A stretch of DNA of 64,000 bases from Novosphingobium album (ex Hu et al. 2023) (GCF_022832385.1 NZ_JALHLE010000009.1:62001-126000); one strand, 5' to 3'. Counted from the first letter of the stretch, positions 6,528-16,598 are shown. The notes: generated from the sequence alone by a model not told the origin. A program made the numbers and translations.

Positions 6528-9049
6528 TCAATTGCCGAAGTGAACCTTCAGGCGCATGCCGTACATGCGTGGTTCGCCTACCGATGCAGTCTCGAAACCG
6601 ACTTCGGGAGAGCCCAGACCGGCCGCGTAGGTGTAGTACTTTTCCTTGGTCACGTTCGTTGCGAACACGGACAGGTCGACCGGCGAGCCGGCGATCGAGT
6701 TCCAGCCGAAGTTGAGGTTCAGCAGACCCAGCGATGGCAGCGTGCTGAACGCGGCAATCGCTGGGTTCGGGTTTTCACGGTCGATGTAATTGACCAGCAT
6801 CTTCGTGCGGTAGGTGTAATCGATACCGAACGAGACCTGGCCGACGCTGGCATCCAACGGAAGCGTGTACTTGGCCGAAACCGTGAACTTGTGCTTCGGC
6901 GAGAGCACCTCAGGATCGCCAACAATGAACGGCGCCGCGAGCGTGAAGTTGGGATCGGAATACGTCAGCAGCGTATCAGGGACTGATTTGATTTCGGTGT
7001 GAAGGTAAGTGTAGCTGCCCGACAGCATCATGCCCTCGAAGGGACTGATCGAGGCTTCTGCCTCAAGACCGTAAATCTCTGACTTGCCTGCGTTGACAGG
7101 AGCTGCCGTCGAGGACTGCCCGCTGCCCTGGACTGCATTGAAGCCGACCTGCAACTGCTGGTTCGAGAAGTCATTGTAGAACGCCGCCACGTTGAACGTG
7201 CCCGGCATTGCGCCGTGGAAGCTGCTCTTGAAGCCAACCTCGAAACTGTCGACCTTTTCCGGATCGACCAGGTTGAGCGGCGCTGCCACGTTCGGCGCGA
7301 TCGTCGCCGCACGATAGCCGCGCGCATACTTGGCATAGGCCATCATGTTAGGCGTAAAGTTGTAGTCCATGTCGATCAGCCAGGTCGGCTTGCTCGACTT
7401 CTGGCGCAGCGTCGTCACGCAACCCGTCGCATCGGCGGTCGGGTCAGTGCAGCGCGGGTTCTCGGCGCCCGGGAGGCTGGGGAACAGCCCATAGGACGGG
7501 GGGATACAGCAGCGTGTACGTGCGCCGCAGGCTGACGTTGCGCTGCTTGTCCCAGGTATAGCGGAGGTCGCCGGTGAGCTTGAGCCTGTCGGTAAGCTCA
7601 TAAGTCGCCTGTGCGTAAAGACCGAAGTCCTGAAAATAGGTCCGGCCGATCGTCTGGTTGACAGAACCAACGTGGATCAACGGCACGGTCGTGGGATCAC
7701 CGCCAGCCGCGGCGACCGCGCCCGCCGCGCCGAGATAGGTCAGGAACCCGATCGGATCGTTGCACTGGAAGTTCGCGCCGGCATCCGTGCAGGACGCAAG
7801 GAATGACGACTGACTGCCGGCAGCTCCGAGCGGACGGCTGATTTCGGCATAACCGCCAACCTGCCAATCGAGGCGATTATTCAGCGCCTTGCCCTGGAAC
7901 TGCAATTCCTCGGTGAAGGTGTACTGGTTCGCCGTCTTCAGGCCCGGCGGCGCCGTGATCTGCGTGAAATGGACGTCGTAGGCCCCGATCGGCAGCTGTC
8001 CGCCCGTCAGGGCATTGAAATCAATCGTGGCATTCGTCCCGAACTGAGGGGCGTGGATGTCCTGCTTGTATTCGGCATAGCTGACGATGTTCTTCACCGT
8101 CACGTTGTCCGACGCGACCCAGGTTGTGGTGTTGATCACCTGCCACTGGTCAATCTTGGAATACGATTTATCGAGCGGATTGATGACGTTGTAGAAGCCC
8201 GTGCCCTGCTGTGCGAGCTGGCCATAGAAGATACCGCCCAATCCTTCGGTAGGATCGACCGCAACAAGCTTGGTCAGCGGTCCGTGGGTATCCGAATGGA
8301 TGTACGAGGCGATCAGGTAGTTTTCGAGATCAGGCGTCAGGTCGGCAACCACGCTAAGGCGCAGCGCGGTGTAGTCGACATCGTTGAAGTCCCTGGGACC
8401 GATGCCGCTCTGGTTCTTGAGATATCCGTCGCGAACCATGCGGTCACCGGAAAGGCGGACCTTGAAGGTATCCGCCAGCGGGATGTTGATCGCACCCTGC
8501 ACCCGGCGCATTCCGTAATTGCCCGCCGAACCTTCGAGATAGCCTTCCAGCAATTCGGTCGGCTTCTGCGGCACAAGCAGCACGGCGCCGCCGGTAGTGT
8601 TGCGACCGAACAGTGTACCCTGCGGTCCCTTGAGGACCTGAACGTTCTGCAGGTCATAAAAGTTGCCCGGAAGCACCGCGCGGCGTCACAACTTCCGCGA
8701 AATAGGTACCAACCGAAGGCAGGGTGCCGATATCCTGCGCGAAGCCGCGAATGGCGAAGGTCGTGTTCTCGGTACCAAAGTTCGTGTTCGAGGACAGCGA
8801 GGGCGTGTAGGTCGCAAGGTCGTTGGCATTGACAACGTTCTTGTCGGACAGCTGCTGCTGATTGAAGACGGTGATCGAAATCGGCACGTCCTGCAGCCGC
8901 TCTTCGCTGCGGCGTGCGGTCACGATGATGTCGTTGGTACCGATGCTGCTTTCAGCCGAATCCTGCGGCGCGCCCTGTGCGTAAGCTGGCGCTGCATATG
9001 CGAGCGCCGTCGTGGCGCAAAGCAGGACTCGAAATGACACGGAATTCAT
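6528..9049 (-). pseudogene. TonB-dependent receptor broken by two frameshifts
   Basis: Three successive reading frames make up one receptor. The first (9049 to about 8665) has a signal peptide ending APAYAQG, the TonB-box-like region DIIVTARRSEERLQDVP and the start of the plug. The second (about 8676 to 7500) has the plug motif VQVLKGPQGTLFGRNTTGG and the first barrel strands. The third (about 7500 to 6528) has the rest of the barrel and ends MRLKVHFGN. The first break, between TPRGA and PGNFYDLQN, looks like a small deletion. The second lies in a run of six G on the plus strand (7498-7503). Such receptors take up iron chelates or other bulky substrates across the outer membrane. It may be decayed, or the run of G may be a read error or a slippage site. 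The start has GGGAGAGG upstream. Confidence 0.85.
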
Positions 9050-9604
9050 CAAACCTCTCCCTCACGTGCGATGAAATCCATTGATTAAAATATGGAAACA
9101 TCGTTCTCGATTTTGGATAATATACCCATGCCATCGAGCCGCAAGGGCGCTCGCAAGCGCAGCACGTGCAATGCAACATCAGGCCACTGCGGCTTCCCGC
9201 AGGGTCATGCCCGCGGAAATCCGGCGGATTTCACCGGGTCAGAAACGGTTCCCGCAAAAAAGCGAAGGGCCAGCTGATATCGCCCCCCGTGAATAGTGAT
9301 CCACAGTGTTTCACTGTTGCCGGAGCCGGGGGCCTGAAACCACGGCGGCCGTCCTTCAGGAGTGACTCGGCAGGAGGCGGGACAGGCTGTTGTCCGGCAA
9401 GGCCATTCGCGTGGCAACCTCCACCACTTCGGCCCGATGACCGGGCGTGACCTTGGAGCACTTGCGATGCGACCGAACCAGCTCGGTCCGCGACAGGTCT
9501 CGACCCCGGCGTCAGGCCATAAGCTTCGATCTTGCCCTCCTGAAGCGGAGAATTCTTTCCGAACGCCTTGCGAATATCAAAAACAAGTTCTGCCCGCAGC
9601 GCCG
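9050..9604. other. intergenic stretch upstream of the receptor
   Basis: About 555 bases between the coupled SDR operon and the receptor gene. The part next to the receptor start is AT-rich and holds TATATTAT on the minus strand (about 9116-9123), a candidate -10 region for the receptor. The part 9356-9608 looks weakly coding on the minus strand in two frames but gives no protein I recognise. Confidence 0.4.
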
Positions 9605-10072
9605 TCAAGCCTTAGAGTTCGGGACCGCGGCTCGGAACAGGCTGGCCTCCGCTTCCCAGTCCATCCGCACGCGGCGATGCGCGATCAGCCATTCGCCGTC
9701 CACCTTGCGGAAGGTGTCGAGATAATAACCGGCATGATCCGGACCAATGTCGGTCCAGGCAACCCAATAGGTGCGCGCACGGGCACTGTCGGGGCCGGCC
9801 AGATCGATCTTGGACGTCGACAGGTGATGCCGCACGAAGGTCGCACCATGCGTGCCACCTTCACCCGCGAGCCACCGTTCCTGCCAGGCACGGATCGCTG
9901 CGCGCCCTTCGTAGCGGAACAGGCGCTCGGCCGGCACATGCTCGCTCTCCATCACCGCATCCTCGGTGAAGCAGGACACGAAATCATCGATCCGCAGCCG
10001 GTCTCCCGCGGTATTGTACTTTGCCATCGTGTCGCGGATCGCCTCGCGGGCAAGCAGATCTTCCAGCGTCAC
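9605..10072 (-). CDS. NTF2-like (SnoaL-type) protein
   Basis: The protein has 155 residues and the fold pattern of SnoaL/NTF2-like enzymes: an N-terminal helix (LAREAIRDTMAKYNTAGDR), then FVSCFTEDAVME, then strands ending in GEWLIAHRRVRMDW. Members are small isomerases, cyclases, dehydratases or ring-hydroxylation subunits with a cone-shaped pocket. The start is GTG in a GTGA overlap with the stop codon of the SDR gene, so the two are translationally coupled. It is the third gene of a three-gene operon. The substrate is unknown. Confidence 0.85.
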   Translation of the reverse strand: MTLEDLLAREAIRDTMAKYNTAGDRLRIDDFVSCFTEDAVMESEHVPAERLFRYEGRAAIRAWQERWLAGEGGTHGATFVRHHLSTSKIDLAGPDSARARTYWVAWTDIGPDHAGYYLDTFRKVDGEWLIAHRRVRMDWEAEASLFRAAVPNSKA

Positions 10073-10845
10073 GACATCACCAGCCCGGCATCGACGTTCA
10101 CCGACTGCCCGGTGATCGTGCGCGCTTCGTCCGAGGCCAGGAACAGAGCCAGACGGGCGACGTCCTCGGGCGTGGAGAAGGTCTTGAGCGGCAGTGGCGC
10201 GACGATGCCTGCCTCGATCTCCTCGACGGACCTGCCCTGCTCATCGGCCACACGCTTCATGTAATTGAGCATAAGGTCGGTGCCGATCGCGCCCGGCACC
10301 ACGCAATTGCAGCGGATGCCGTATTCTCCCACCTCGCGCGCGATCGTCTTGGTGAGGATGCGCAACGCGCCCTTGGCGGCACTGTAGTGGCTCTTGCGCA
10401 CCATGCCGTCCCACCCGGCGCTGGACGAGAAATTGACGATGCTGCCAGTCCGCCGCGCCATCATCGAGCGGTTGAGCACCTCTCGCGTGCACAGCATCGC
10501 CGCCATGCAATCGACCTTGTAGGTATCGAGGAAGTTGTCGACGGTCTGTTCCCAGATGTACTTGTCGGTGCCCGGTACCGCGGCGTTGTTCAACATCACG
10601 TCGACCTGGCCCCAGCGGCTCATCGCTGCCTCGACCATGGCCGCGACATCGGCCTCGTCGGTCACATCGGCACGTACCGCCAAGGCCTGCTCGCCAATCG
10701 CGGCGACCGCCTCCTCGACCAGTTCCAGCCGCCGCGCAGCCAGCACCAGCTTTGCACCTTCGTCCGCCATCATCCGCGCCATGACCGGGCCAAGGCCCGT
10801 GCTGGCGCCGGTGATGATAGCCACCTTGCCTTCAAACCTCTTCAT
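10069..10845 (-). CDS. short-chain dehydrogenase/reductase
   Basis: The protein has 258 residues, the size of a classical SDR. The cofactor motif is TGASTGLG (TGxxxGxG), the structural motif is NNAA, and the catalytic Ser and YSAAK (YxxxK) follow. The end, TGQSVNVDAGLVMS, is typical of NAD(P)-dependent alcohol or keto-acyl dehydrogenases. It overlaps the upstream NTF2-like gene by ATGA and the downstream NTF2-like gene by GTGA. I chose the ATG at 10845 because the motif starts right after it. The substrate is probably a catabolic intermediate shared with its two NTF2-like neighbours. Confidence 0.92.
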   Translation of the reverse strand: MKRFEGKVAIITGASTGLGPVMARMMADEGAKLVLAARRLELVEEAVAAIGEQALAVRADVTDEADVAAMVEAAMSRWGQVDVMLNNAAVPGTDKYIWEQTVDNFLDTYKVDCMAAMLCTREVLNRSMMARRTGSIVNFSSSAGWDGMVRKSHYSAAKGALRILTKTIAREVGEYGIRCNCVVPGAIGTDLMLNYMKRVADEQGRSVEEIEAGIVAPLPLKTFSTPEDVARLALFLASDEARTITGQSVNVDAGLVMS

Positions 10846-11345
10846 GCCGCTACCACCTTGCGCATGACGTCGTGGCTCTCGGGCGAGCCATCGAGTGCCC
10901 GGTTGAACCGCTCGACAATGCGCCAGCCATCGGACGTACGGCGCAAAGTCCAGTGGTTCACGGCCGCGCGCCAGAGGAACCAGCGCTCCCCTTCCTTCAG
11001 CACCACGAAGGAATAGCCGACCGCGTCGGCATCGTCCCCGCTCACCGTGATCTTCGGCGTCGCGGTCAGGTGCGCGCACCCGGTGTTCACAAGGTCGATA
11101 TGCCCCGGCCAGGTGTACATGCCGGCGACTTCGTCCGGCGCTTCGAGCCGTTTCGATCCGCCATCGGGCAGCGTGAAGTTATAGCCGCCGCCCTCGACCC
11201 ACAGCCTGCCGGCCGGCTCCGCCGTGGCGCTGTCGACCAGCGGACCGTAAGTCATCAGCAGGTTCTGGATCTCGAGATGATCCTCGGCGGCCCTCAGGCG
11301 CGCTTCCAGCGCGGCGAGGCGCTGCTCCAGGGCATCGGTCGGCAT
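10842..11345 (-). CDS. NTF2-like (SnoaL-type) protein
   Basis: The protein has 167 residues. An N-terminal coiled segment (LEQRLAALEARLRAAEDHLEIQNLL) leads into a SnoaL-like domain with HIDLVNTGCAHLTA and ERWFLWRAAVNHWTLRR. It is the first gene of the coupled operon and has GGAGAG upstream of its ATG. It differs clearly from the other NTF2-like protein of the operon, so the two are not a recent duplication. They could form a heteromer or do two steps of one pathway. No substrate can be named. Confidence 0.82.
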   Translation of the reverse strand: MPTDALEQRLAALEARLRAAEDHLEIQNLLMTYGPLVDSATAEPAGRLWVEGGGYNFTLPDGGSKRLEAPDEVAGMYTWPGHIDLVNTGCAHLTATPKITVSGDDADAVGYSFVVLKEGERWFLWRAAVNHWTLRRTSDGWRIVERFNRALDGSPESHDVMRKVVAA

Positions 11346-11435
11346 GAACTCTCCGCAATCGCTATCGTTGGCGGAGAAACTCCCGTGCGCGGTCTGTCAG
11401 GTCAAGTTCCCTTGTGGGAAGGGCGGACCTCGCCG

Positions 11436-12278
11436 TCAGACCTTGGCGATCGCGGGCATACCGTCCTTGCCGCCGGTCTGCCCCGCCTCCGCGCGGCTGC
11501 GCGGATTGGCCGCGGCGGCGGCAATAAGGCGCTCCTGTTCCCTGGCATCAAGGCGTTCCCAGCCCGCGCGGCCCAGCTTTTCCATGGGGCGGTAGCGTAC
11601 CTTGTACTGCATGCGCGGCGAGCCTTCGACCCAGTAGCCAAGATAGACATAGGCCAGACCCATGTCCTGCGCCCGGCGGATGTGGTCGAGGATGATGTAG
11701 TTGCCGAGGCCGGCCCGTCCCTCGTGGTGCGGATCGTAGAAGCTGTAGATCATCGACAGGCCATCACACTGCTTGTCGGTGAGGCAGGCGCCGATCAGCC
11801 GGCCGGGCGTCACACCATCGGCGGACGGCTCACGGTATTCGACGATGTAGCTGGTGACCGGCGTGTGCTCGACCATGTCGGCAAAGTCGGTCTCGTCCAT
11901 CGTCGTCATCCCGCCTTCGGGATGGCGCACCGACAGATAGCGCTGGAGCAGTTCGAACTGCTCATTGGTCGACCAGGGGCGGCAGACGGTGGCGATGATG
12001 TCGGCATTGGCCTTGAGAGCGCGCTTCTGCGAGCCCGAGGGCCTGAACTCTTCCGCCACCACCCGAACCGAGACGCAGGCGGCACAATCGAGGCAGGAGG
12101 GACGGTAAGCGACGGTCTGGCTGCGGCGGAAACCGATTCGACCCAGTGCATCGTTGAGCGAGTCCGCGTGCGGCCCCTTGAGTTCGGTGAACACCTTGCG
12201 CTCGTTGCGGCCCGGCAGATAGGGGCACGGCGCGGGGCTCGTCACGAAGAACCGGGGAAAGCGAACCTGAGCCGTCAC
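11436..12278 (-). CDS. bpt: aspartate/glutamate leucyltransferase (Bpt)
   Basis: The protein has 280 residues and belongs to the ATE/Bpt family. It moves Leu from Leu-tRNA onto proteins with N-terminal Asp or Glu, marking them for ClpAP by the N-end rule. The N-terminal cysteine motif [11 protein letters not shown] and the pair CLDCAACVS are present, as is the core [21 protein letters not shown] followed by [13 protein letters not shown] chose GTG at 12278, with AGGAAG ten bases upstream, because the family starts here. The frame is open further upstream without any family similarity. Confidence 0.92.
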   Translation of the reverse strand: MTAQVRFPRFFVTSPAPCPYLPGRNERKVFTELKGPHADSLNDALGRIGFRRSQTVAYRPSCLDCAACVSVRVVAEEFRPSGSQKRALKANADIIATVCRPWSTNEQFELLQRYLSVRHPEGGMTTMDETDFADMVEHTPVTSYIVEYREPSADGVTPGRLIGACLTDKQCDGLSMIYSFYDPHHEGRAGLGNYIILDHIRRAQDMGLAYVYLGYWVEGSPRMQYKVRYRPMEKLGRAGWERLDAREQERLIAAAAANPRSRAEAGQTGGKDGMPAIAKV

Positions 12279-12501
12279 GAGTCTGAAACTTCCTATTTCT
12301 CTTGCGATGCCGTCACTGTCTGGTTCCAAATATGCACGGCGTGCCCAAACCTTCAAAGTCTTTTAACCACGAAATGCGGCCGAGGCAGGACGAAAACACG
12401 CGTCTGGTGATGCAATGCGTTACCAGCGTGCCAAATCGGAGCATCCGCGCCGAACAACCTTTCACCGCAACGGGCCAGCATCAGATGGCACGGCGACCCT
12501 C

Positions 12502-12529
12502 CCGCTGCCCGGCGCCAGCCCGGCAGCGG
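12502..12529 (-). terminator. possible hairpin terminator after ilvA
   Basis: Arms CCGCTGCC and GGCAGCGG (8 bp) lie about 40 bases after the ilvA stop codon. There is no run of T on the minus strand, so it is weak as an intrinsic terminator. The rest of 12279-12568 shows nothing else. Confidence 0.3.
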
Positions 12530-12568
12530 TGAAAGCCGCACTCCTTCCCGTAACGCGGGAGCGGGTGG

Positions 12569-13822
12569 TTATTCGGTTTCGACCTGCTTTACTTCGTAGC
12601 CCTCACGGCGCAACGCCGCGACCAGCGTGTCGAGCTGCTCGCGATCGCGCGCCTCGCACTCGATCTCGGTGACAAGACCCTTGGCAGGCAAATGCGTGAA
12701 GATACGCTGATGGAACACCTCGATGATGTTCACATTGTGCTCGTGGAAGACCTTGGCGACCTTGAACAGAGCGCCGGCACGGTCCTGCAAACCGATGCGC
12801 AGGCGGGCAAGGCGGCCGGCCCGGGCGAGATCGCGCAGCAGCACGTTGGCAAGCAGGCGCGTATCGATGTTACCGCCCGACAGGACGATGCCGACCTTGC
12901 GGCCGGCGAAGAGGTCCCGGTTGTCCATCACCGCCGCCAGCCCGCAGGCGCCCGCGCCCTCGACCAGCGTCTTCTCGATCTGGAGCAGCAGCGCCAAAGC
13001 GCTCTCGATCTTCGACTCGCTGACGAGCAGGAATTCGTCGAGCGTGTCGCGCAGGACTTTCGAGGTGAACAGGCCCGGCGAAAACACGGCGATGCCTTCC
13101 GCCAACGTGTCGCCGCCGATCGGCAGGTTGGTGCCCTTCAGCAGATTATACATCGACGGATAGAGCTGCGCCTCGACCCCCACGAGCTTGATATCCGGAT
13201 TGATCGCGCGCGCCACCGTACCCATGCCCGATGCAAGCCCGCCGCCGCCGATCGGGAGCACCAGCGTATCGAGATCGGGCACGTCCTCGAGCATTTCGAG
13301 CGCCACGGTGCCCTGTCCGGCCGCAACGTGCGGATCGTCGAACGGGTGGACAAACGTCAGCCCCAGTTCCTCTTCGACCTTGCGCGCATGCGCGTAGGCC
13401 TCGTCAAAGCTTTCGCCCTCAAGGACAACTTTGCCGCCCACGCTTTCGGTCTGCATGACCTTCACCAGCGGCGTGGTCTTGGGCATGACGATCGTCACCG
13501 GCACGCCGAGACGGGTACCGTGATAGCTAAGGCCCTGTGCATGGTTGCCGGCGGATGCCGCGATCACGCCGCGCGCCCTGCGCTCCTCGTCAAGCTGGAG
13601 CAGGGCATTGAGAGCACCACGTTCCTTGTAAGCGGCGGTAAATTGCAGGTTTTCAAACTTGAGCCAGATATCGGCGCCGGTGATCGCACTCAGCGTGGTG
13701 CTGTGCAGCGTCGGCGTCCTGACGACGGCACCCGTAATTCGCTCCGCCGCCGCGCGAACGTCGGCTGCGGTCAGCAGGGCCTCGTGAGCCCCGGGAGCGA
13801 TATCGAGTACAGGTTTGTTCAT
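12569..13822 (-). CDS. ilvA: threonine ammonia-lyase with C-terminal ACT domain
   Basis: The protein has 417 residues. The PLP-binding Lys is K66 in AAYKERGAL, the phosphate-binding loop is IGGGGLASGMG, and SAGNHAQG is the substrate loop. It deaminates threonine (and usually serine) to 2-oxobutyrate, the first step to isoleucine. The C-terminal 85 residues form a single ACT domain (GLQDRAGALFKVAKVF, then NIIEVFHQR). That layout is shorter than the E. coli biosynthetic enzyme and is common in alphaproteobacteria. The gene stands alone, divergent from the beta-hydroxyacid dehydrogenase gene. Confidence 0.93.
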   Translation of the reverse strand: MNKPVLDIAPGAHEALLTAADVRAAAERITGAVVRTPTLHSTTLSAITGADIWLKFENLQFTAAYKERGALNALLQLDEERRARGVIAASAGNHAQGLSYHGTRLGVPVTIVMPKTTPLVKVMQTESVGGKVVLEGESFDEAYAHARKVEEELGLTFVHPFDDPHVAAGQGTVALEMLEDVPDLDTLVLPIGGGGLASGMGTVARAINPDIKLVGVEAQLYPSMYNLLKGTNLPIGGDTLAEGIAVFSPGLFTSKVLRDTLDEFLLVSESKIESALALLLQIEKTLVEGAGACGLAAVMDNRDLFAGRKVGIVLSGGNIDTRLLANVLLRDLARAGRLARLRIGLQDRAGALFKVAKVFHEHNVNIIEVFHQRIFTHLPAKGLVTEIECEARDREQLDTLVAALRREGYEVKQVETE

Positions 13823-13938
13823 AGGCTGGCGCGCCTACCGGAATCCGGGGGAAATTGAAAGCAAACTTGGGGCAGAAGGCTGACGACAGCCCACTTCTTG
13901 CTGTTTGCATTCGCGCAAAACCGTCTAGAAGTCGCCTC

Positions 13939-14847
13939 ATGAGTCAGAGCAAGAGCGACACCCGCAAGGTTTCCTTCATCGGCCTGGGCGTGATGGGCGG
14001 CGCGATCGCGCGGCACATCGCGAAAGCAGGCCACGAACTGACAATCTACAATCGAACACCCGAACGCGCACAGAAATGGGCCGACGAAAATCCCGGCCTC
14101 GCCCACCGCATTGCCGCCAATCCCGCCCACGCGGCGCAGGATGCTGACGTCGTCATCACCTGCGTCGGCAACGACGATGACCTTGCCGATGTCGTGCTCG
14201 GCCCCAACGGCGTTTTCCGGATGCTCAAGAAGGGCGGGGTATTCATCGACCACACCACCGTTTCCGCACGCATCGCCCGCCAGATCTCGGTCGAAGCGCG
14301 CGACCTGCAGGTCCACTGCGTCGATGCACCCATGACCGGCTCGCAGATCGGCGCCGAAAACGGCACGCTCACATTGATGTGCGGCGGACGCGGCGATGCG
14401 ATCGAAGCAGCGCGCCCGGTGATGGAAGCCTATTCGCAGCGGATCGTCCATGTCGGCAAGGCCGGTTCGGGCCAGATCGCCAAGATGGCCAACCAGATAT
14501 GCATCGCCGGCAACGTGGCCGCGCTCGCGGAAGCCGTGCGCTTCGCGCAGGCCTCGCACCTCGACATGGACAAGGTCTACGAGGCGATCTCGGGCGGCGC
14601 CGCGCAATCCTGGCAAATGGACAACCGCTGGAAGTCGATGGACGAAGACCGCTTCGACTTCGGCTTCGCAATCGACTGGATGCGCAAGGACCTCGGCCTC
14701 AGCCTCGATGAAGGCCGCGGCCTTGGCGTCTCGCTGCCGGTTGCGGCGCTGATCGACCAGTTCTTCGCCGAAATCCAGGCCACGGGCGGCGGCCGCCTCG
14801 ACACCAGCGCGATCATCAAGCGGCTGCCGAAGAAGGGCAAGAAGTGA
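13939..14847 (+). CDS. NAD(P)-dependent beta-hydroxyacid dehydrogenase (3-hydroxyisobutyrate dehydrogenase family)
   Basis: The protein has 302 residues. The Rossmann motif FIGLGVMGGAIA is followed by the Arg of an NADP-type strand end (YNRTPERA). The substrate motif is DAPMTGSQIGAENGTLT, and the catalytic Lys lies in GSGQIAKMANQ. Members reduce or oxidise short beta-hydroxy or tartronate-type acids, so the exact substrate is open. The ATG at 13939 directly precedes the family motif. The stop codon overlaps the GTG start of the amidohydrolase gene, so the two genes are coupled. Confidence 0.9.
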   Translation: MSQSKSDTRKVSFIGLGVMGGAIARHIAKAGHELTIYNRTPERAQKWADENPGLAHRIAANPAHAAQDADVVITCVGNDDDLADVVLGPNGVFRMLKKGGVFIDHTTVSARIARQISVEARDLQVHCVDAPMTGSQIGAENGTLTLMCGGRGDAIEAARPVMEAYSQRIVHVGKAGSGQIAKMANQICIAGNVAALAEAVRFAQASHLDMDKVYEAISGGAAQSWQMDNRWKSMDEDRFDFGFAIDWMRKDLGLSLDEGRGLGVSLPVAALIDQFFAEIQATGGGRLDTSAIIKRLPKKGKK

Positions 14848-16586
14848 CGTTTGCATCCCGGGCAGCACTGACTGCCGTTCTCGCCTGGTCGCTCTCGGCG
14901 ACCCCGGCCATGGCGAAGAAGAAGACCCCGCCGACCGAGCCCGCCGTCGCCGGAACCCTGATCGACAATGTCGATGGTCTGACGCCCGACGGGAAAGGTG
15001 GCATCGAGCACTTCGATGGCTTCCTGATCGGTGCTGACGGGCACATCGCGGAAGTCTATCACAGCGGCGAGAAGCGCCCCCAGCGGGTCGATTACAGGCT
15101 CGACGGCCAGGGCCGCGTGGTGATGCCCGGCATGATCGACGCGCATGGCCACGTCATGGCCACGGGCTTCGCGAAGATGACGCTGGACCTCTCGGCGACG
15201 AAATCGCTTGATGAGGCCCTATCACGTATCGCCGCGTGGACCGCAGCCCATCCGGACGCACCCTGGATTCTCGGCAGCGGCTGGAACCAGATGCTGTGGG
15301 GCCTCGGCCGGATGCCTACTGCTGCCGAACTCGACGGCGTGACCGGCGGCAAGCCCGCCTGGCTTACGCGAGTCGACGGCCATGCCGGCTGGGCCAATTC
15401 GGCGGCTCTAAAAGCGGCCGCGATCACGGCCACGACAGCCGACCCTGCAGGCGGAGAGATCCTGCGCGTGGCTGGCAGCCGGAAGCCCGCTGGCGTCTTC
15501 GTCGATGCCGCTACCGAACTTGTCGCGAACGCCGTGCCCCGGCCTCGCCCGGAAGACCGGGACACTGCACTGGGCGAAGCCCAGCTGGCATTTCTGGCAC
15601 AGGGCGTGACGTCGATAGCCGATATGGGCACCTCGATCGAGGACTGGCAGGCCTTCCGCCGTTCCGCCGACCTCGGCCATTTGCGCGTGCGCATCGTCTC
15701 CTATGCGGCAGGCATCGAGAACATGCGGCTGATTGGCGGCCCCCGCCCGACCCCGTGGCTCTATCACGACCGGCTCAAGATGAACGGCCTCAAGCTGTTC
15801 CTCGACGGCGCACTCGGATCGCGCGGAGCCTGGCTCAAGCAGCCCTATGCCGACAGTGCCGGGACCACTGGCCTGCCGCAAATGAACCAGACTCAGCTTG
15901 GCAACCTGATGAGTCGCGCTGCGATCGACAATTTCCAGGTGGCCGTCCACGCCATCGGCGATGAGGCCAATGCCACTGTGCTGAACGCCATCGACGAACT
16001 GTCCGAAACCTACACCGGCGACCGGCGCTGGCGCATCGAACATGCGCAGATCGTCGATCCGGACGACTTCGCGCGCTTCGGCACGCACGGGATCATTGCT
16101 TCGATGCAGCCCCAGCACGAAGCCTCCGATCGGGTGATGGCCGAAGCGCGGCTGGGACCGGACCGGCTGACCGGCGCCTATGCGTGGAAATCGCTGGCGG
16201 CAGCGGGGGCTACACTGGCTTTCGGTTCTGACACGCCGGTGGAACCCGCCCTTCCCTTCGAAGGCATCGCCGTCGCCATCACCCGGCAGGGTTCCGACGG
16301 CCAGCCATTTGCCGGCTGGCAACCGCAGGAAATCCTGAGCCGCGAAGCCGCGATCAATGCCTATACCACGGGAGCGGCCTACGCGATGTTCGCGGAAGAC
16401 AAACTGGGCCGCATCGCCAAAGGCTATGACGCGGACTTCCTGTTCGTGGATACCGACCCGATGCTGGCAACGCCCGAACAGATCCGCAAGACGAGGGTAC
16501 TTGAAACCTGGATCGGCGGCCAGCGCGCCTGGGCGGCAGCACAGGACGAGAACATGACAGCAGAAAAGCCGGGCGAAGCGCCATAA
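14844..16586 (+). CDS. exported amidohydrolase (amidohydrolase-3, YtcJ-like)
   Basis: The protein has 580 residues with a signal peptide (start MTFASRAALTAVLAWSLSA, cleavage near PAMA-KK). The metal motif GMIDAHGHVMATG is followed by the large amidohydrolase-3 domain, with VHAIGDEAN, RIEHAQIVD and FGSDTPVEP. Such enzymes hydrolyse amide or formamide bonds with one or two metal ions; most have unknown substrates. It begins with GTG in a GTGA overlap with the dehydrogenase gene. Pairing of a periplasmic hydrolase with a cytoplasmic dehydrogenase is unusual and may only reflect coupling. Confidence 0.88.
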   Translation: MTFASRAALTAVLAWSLSATPAMAKKKTPPTEPAVAGTLIDNVDGLTPDGKGGIEHFDGFLIGADGHIAEVYHSGEKRPQRVDYRLDGQGRVVMPGMIDAHGHVMATGFAKMTLDLSATKSLDEALSRIAAWTAAHPDAPWILGSGWNQMLWGLGRMPTAAELDGVTGGKPAWLTRVDGHAGWANSAALKAAAITATTADPAGGEILRVAGSRKPAGVFVDAATELVANAVPRPRPEDRDTALGEAQLAFLAQGVTSIADMGTSIEDWQAFRRSADLGHLRVRIVSYAAGIENMRLIGGPRPTPWLYHDRLKMNGLKLFLDGALGSRGAWLKQPYADSAGTTGLPQMNQTQLGNLMSRAAIDNFQVAVHAIGDEANATVLNAIDELSETYTGDRRWRIEHAQIVDPDDFARFGTHGIIASMQPQHEASDRVMAEARLGPDRLTGAYAWKSLAAAGATLAFGSDTPVEPALPFEGIAVAITRQGSDGQPFAGWQPQEILSREAAINAYTTGAAYAMFAEDKLGRIAKGYDADFLFVDTDPMLATPEQIRKTRVLETWIGGQRAWAAAQDENMTAEKPGEAP

Positions 16587-16598
16587 GGCGCTTTCGCC

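Noticed and set aside
10872-12410. Long plus-strand open frame opposite the NTF2-like and bpt genes
   Set aside because: It is antisense to well-supported genes. High GC at third codon positions leaves long open shadows.
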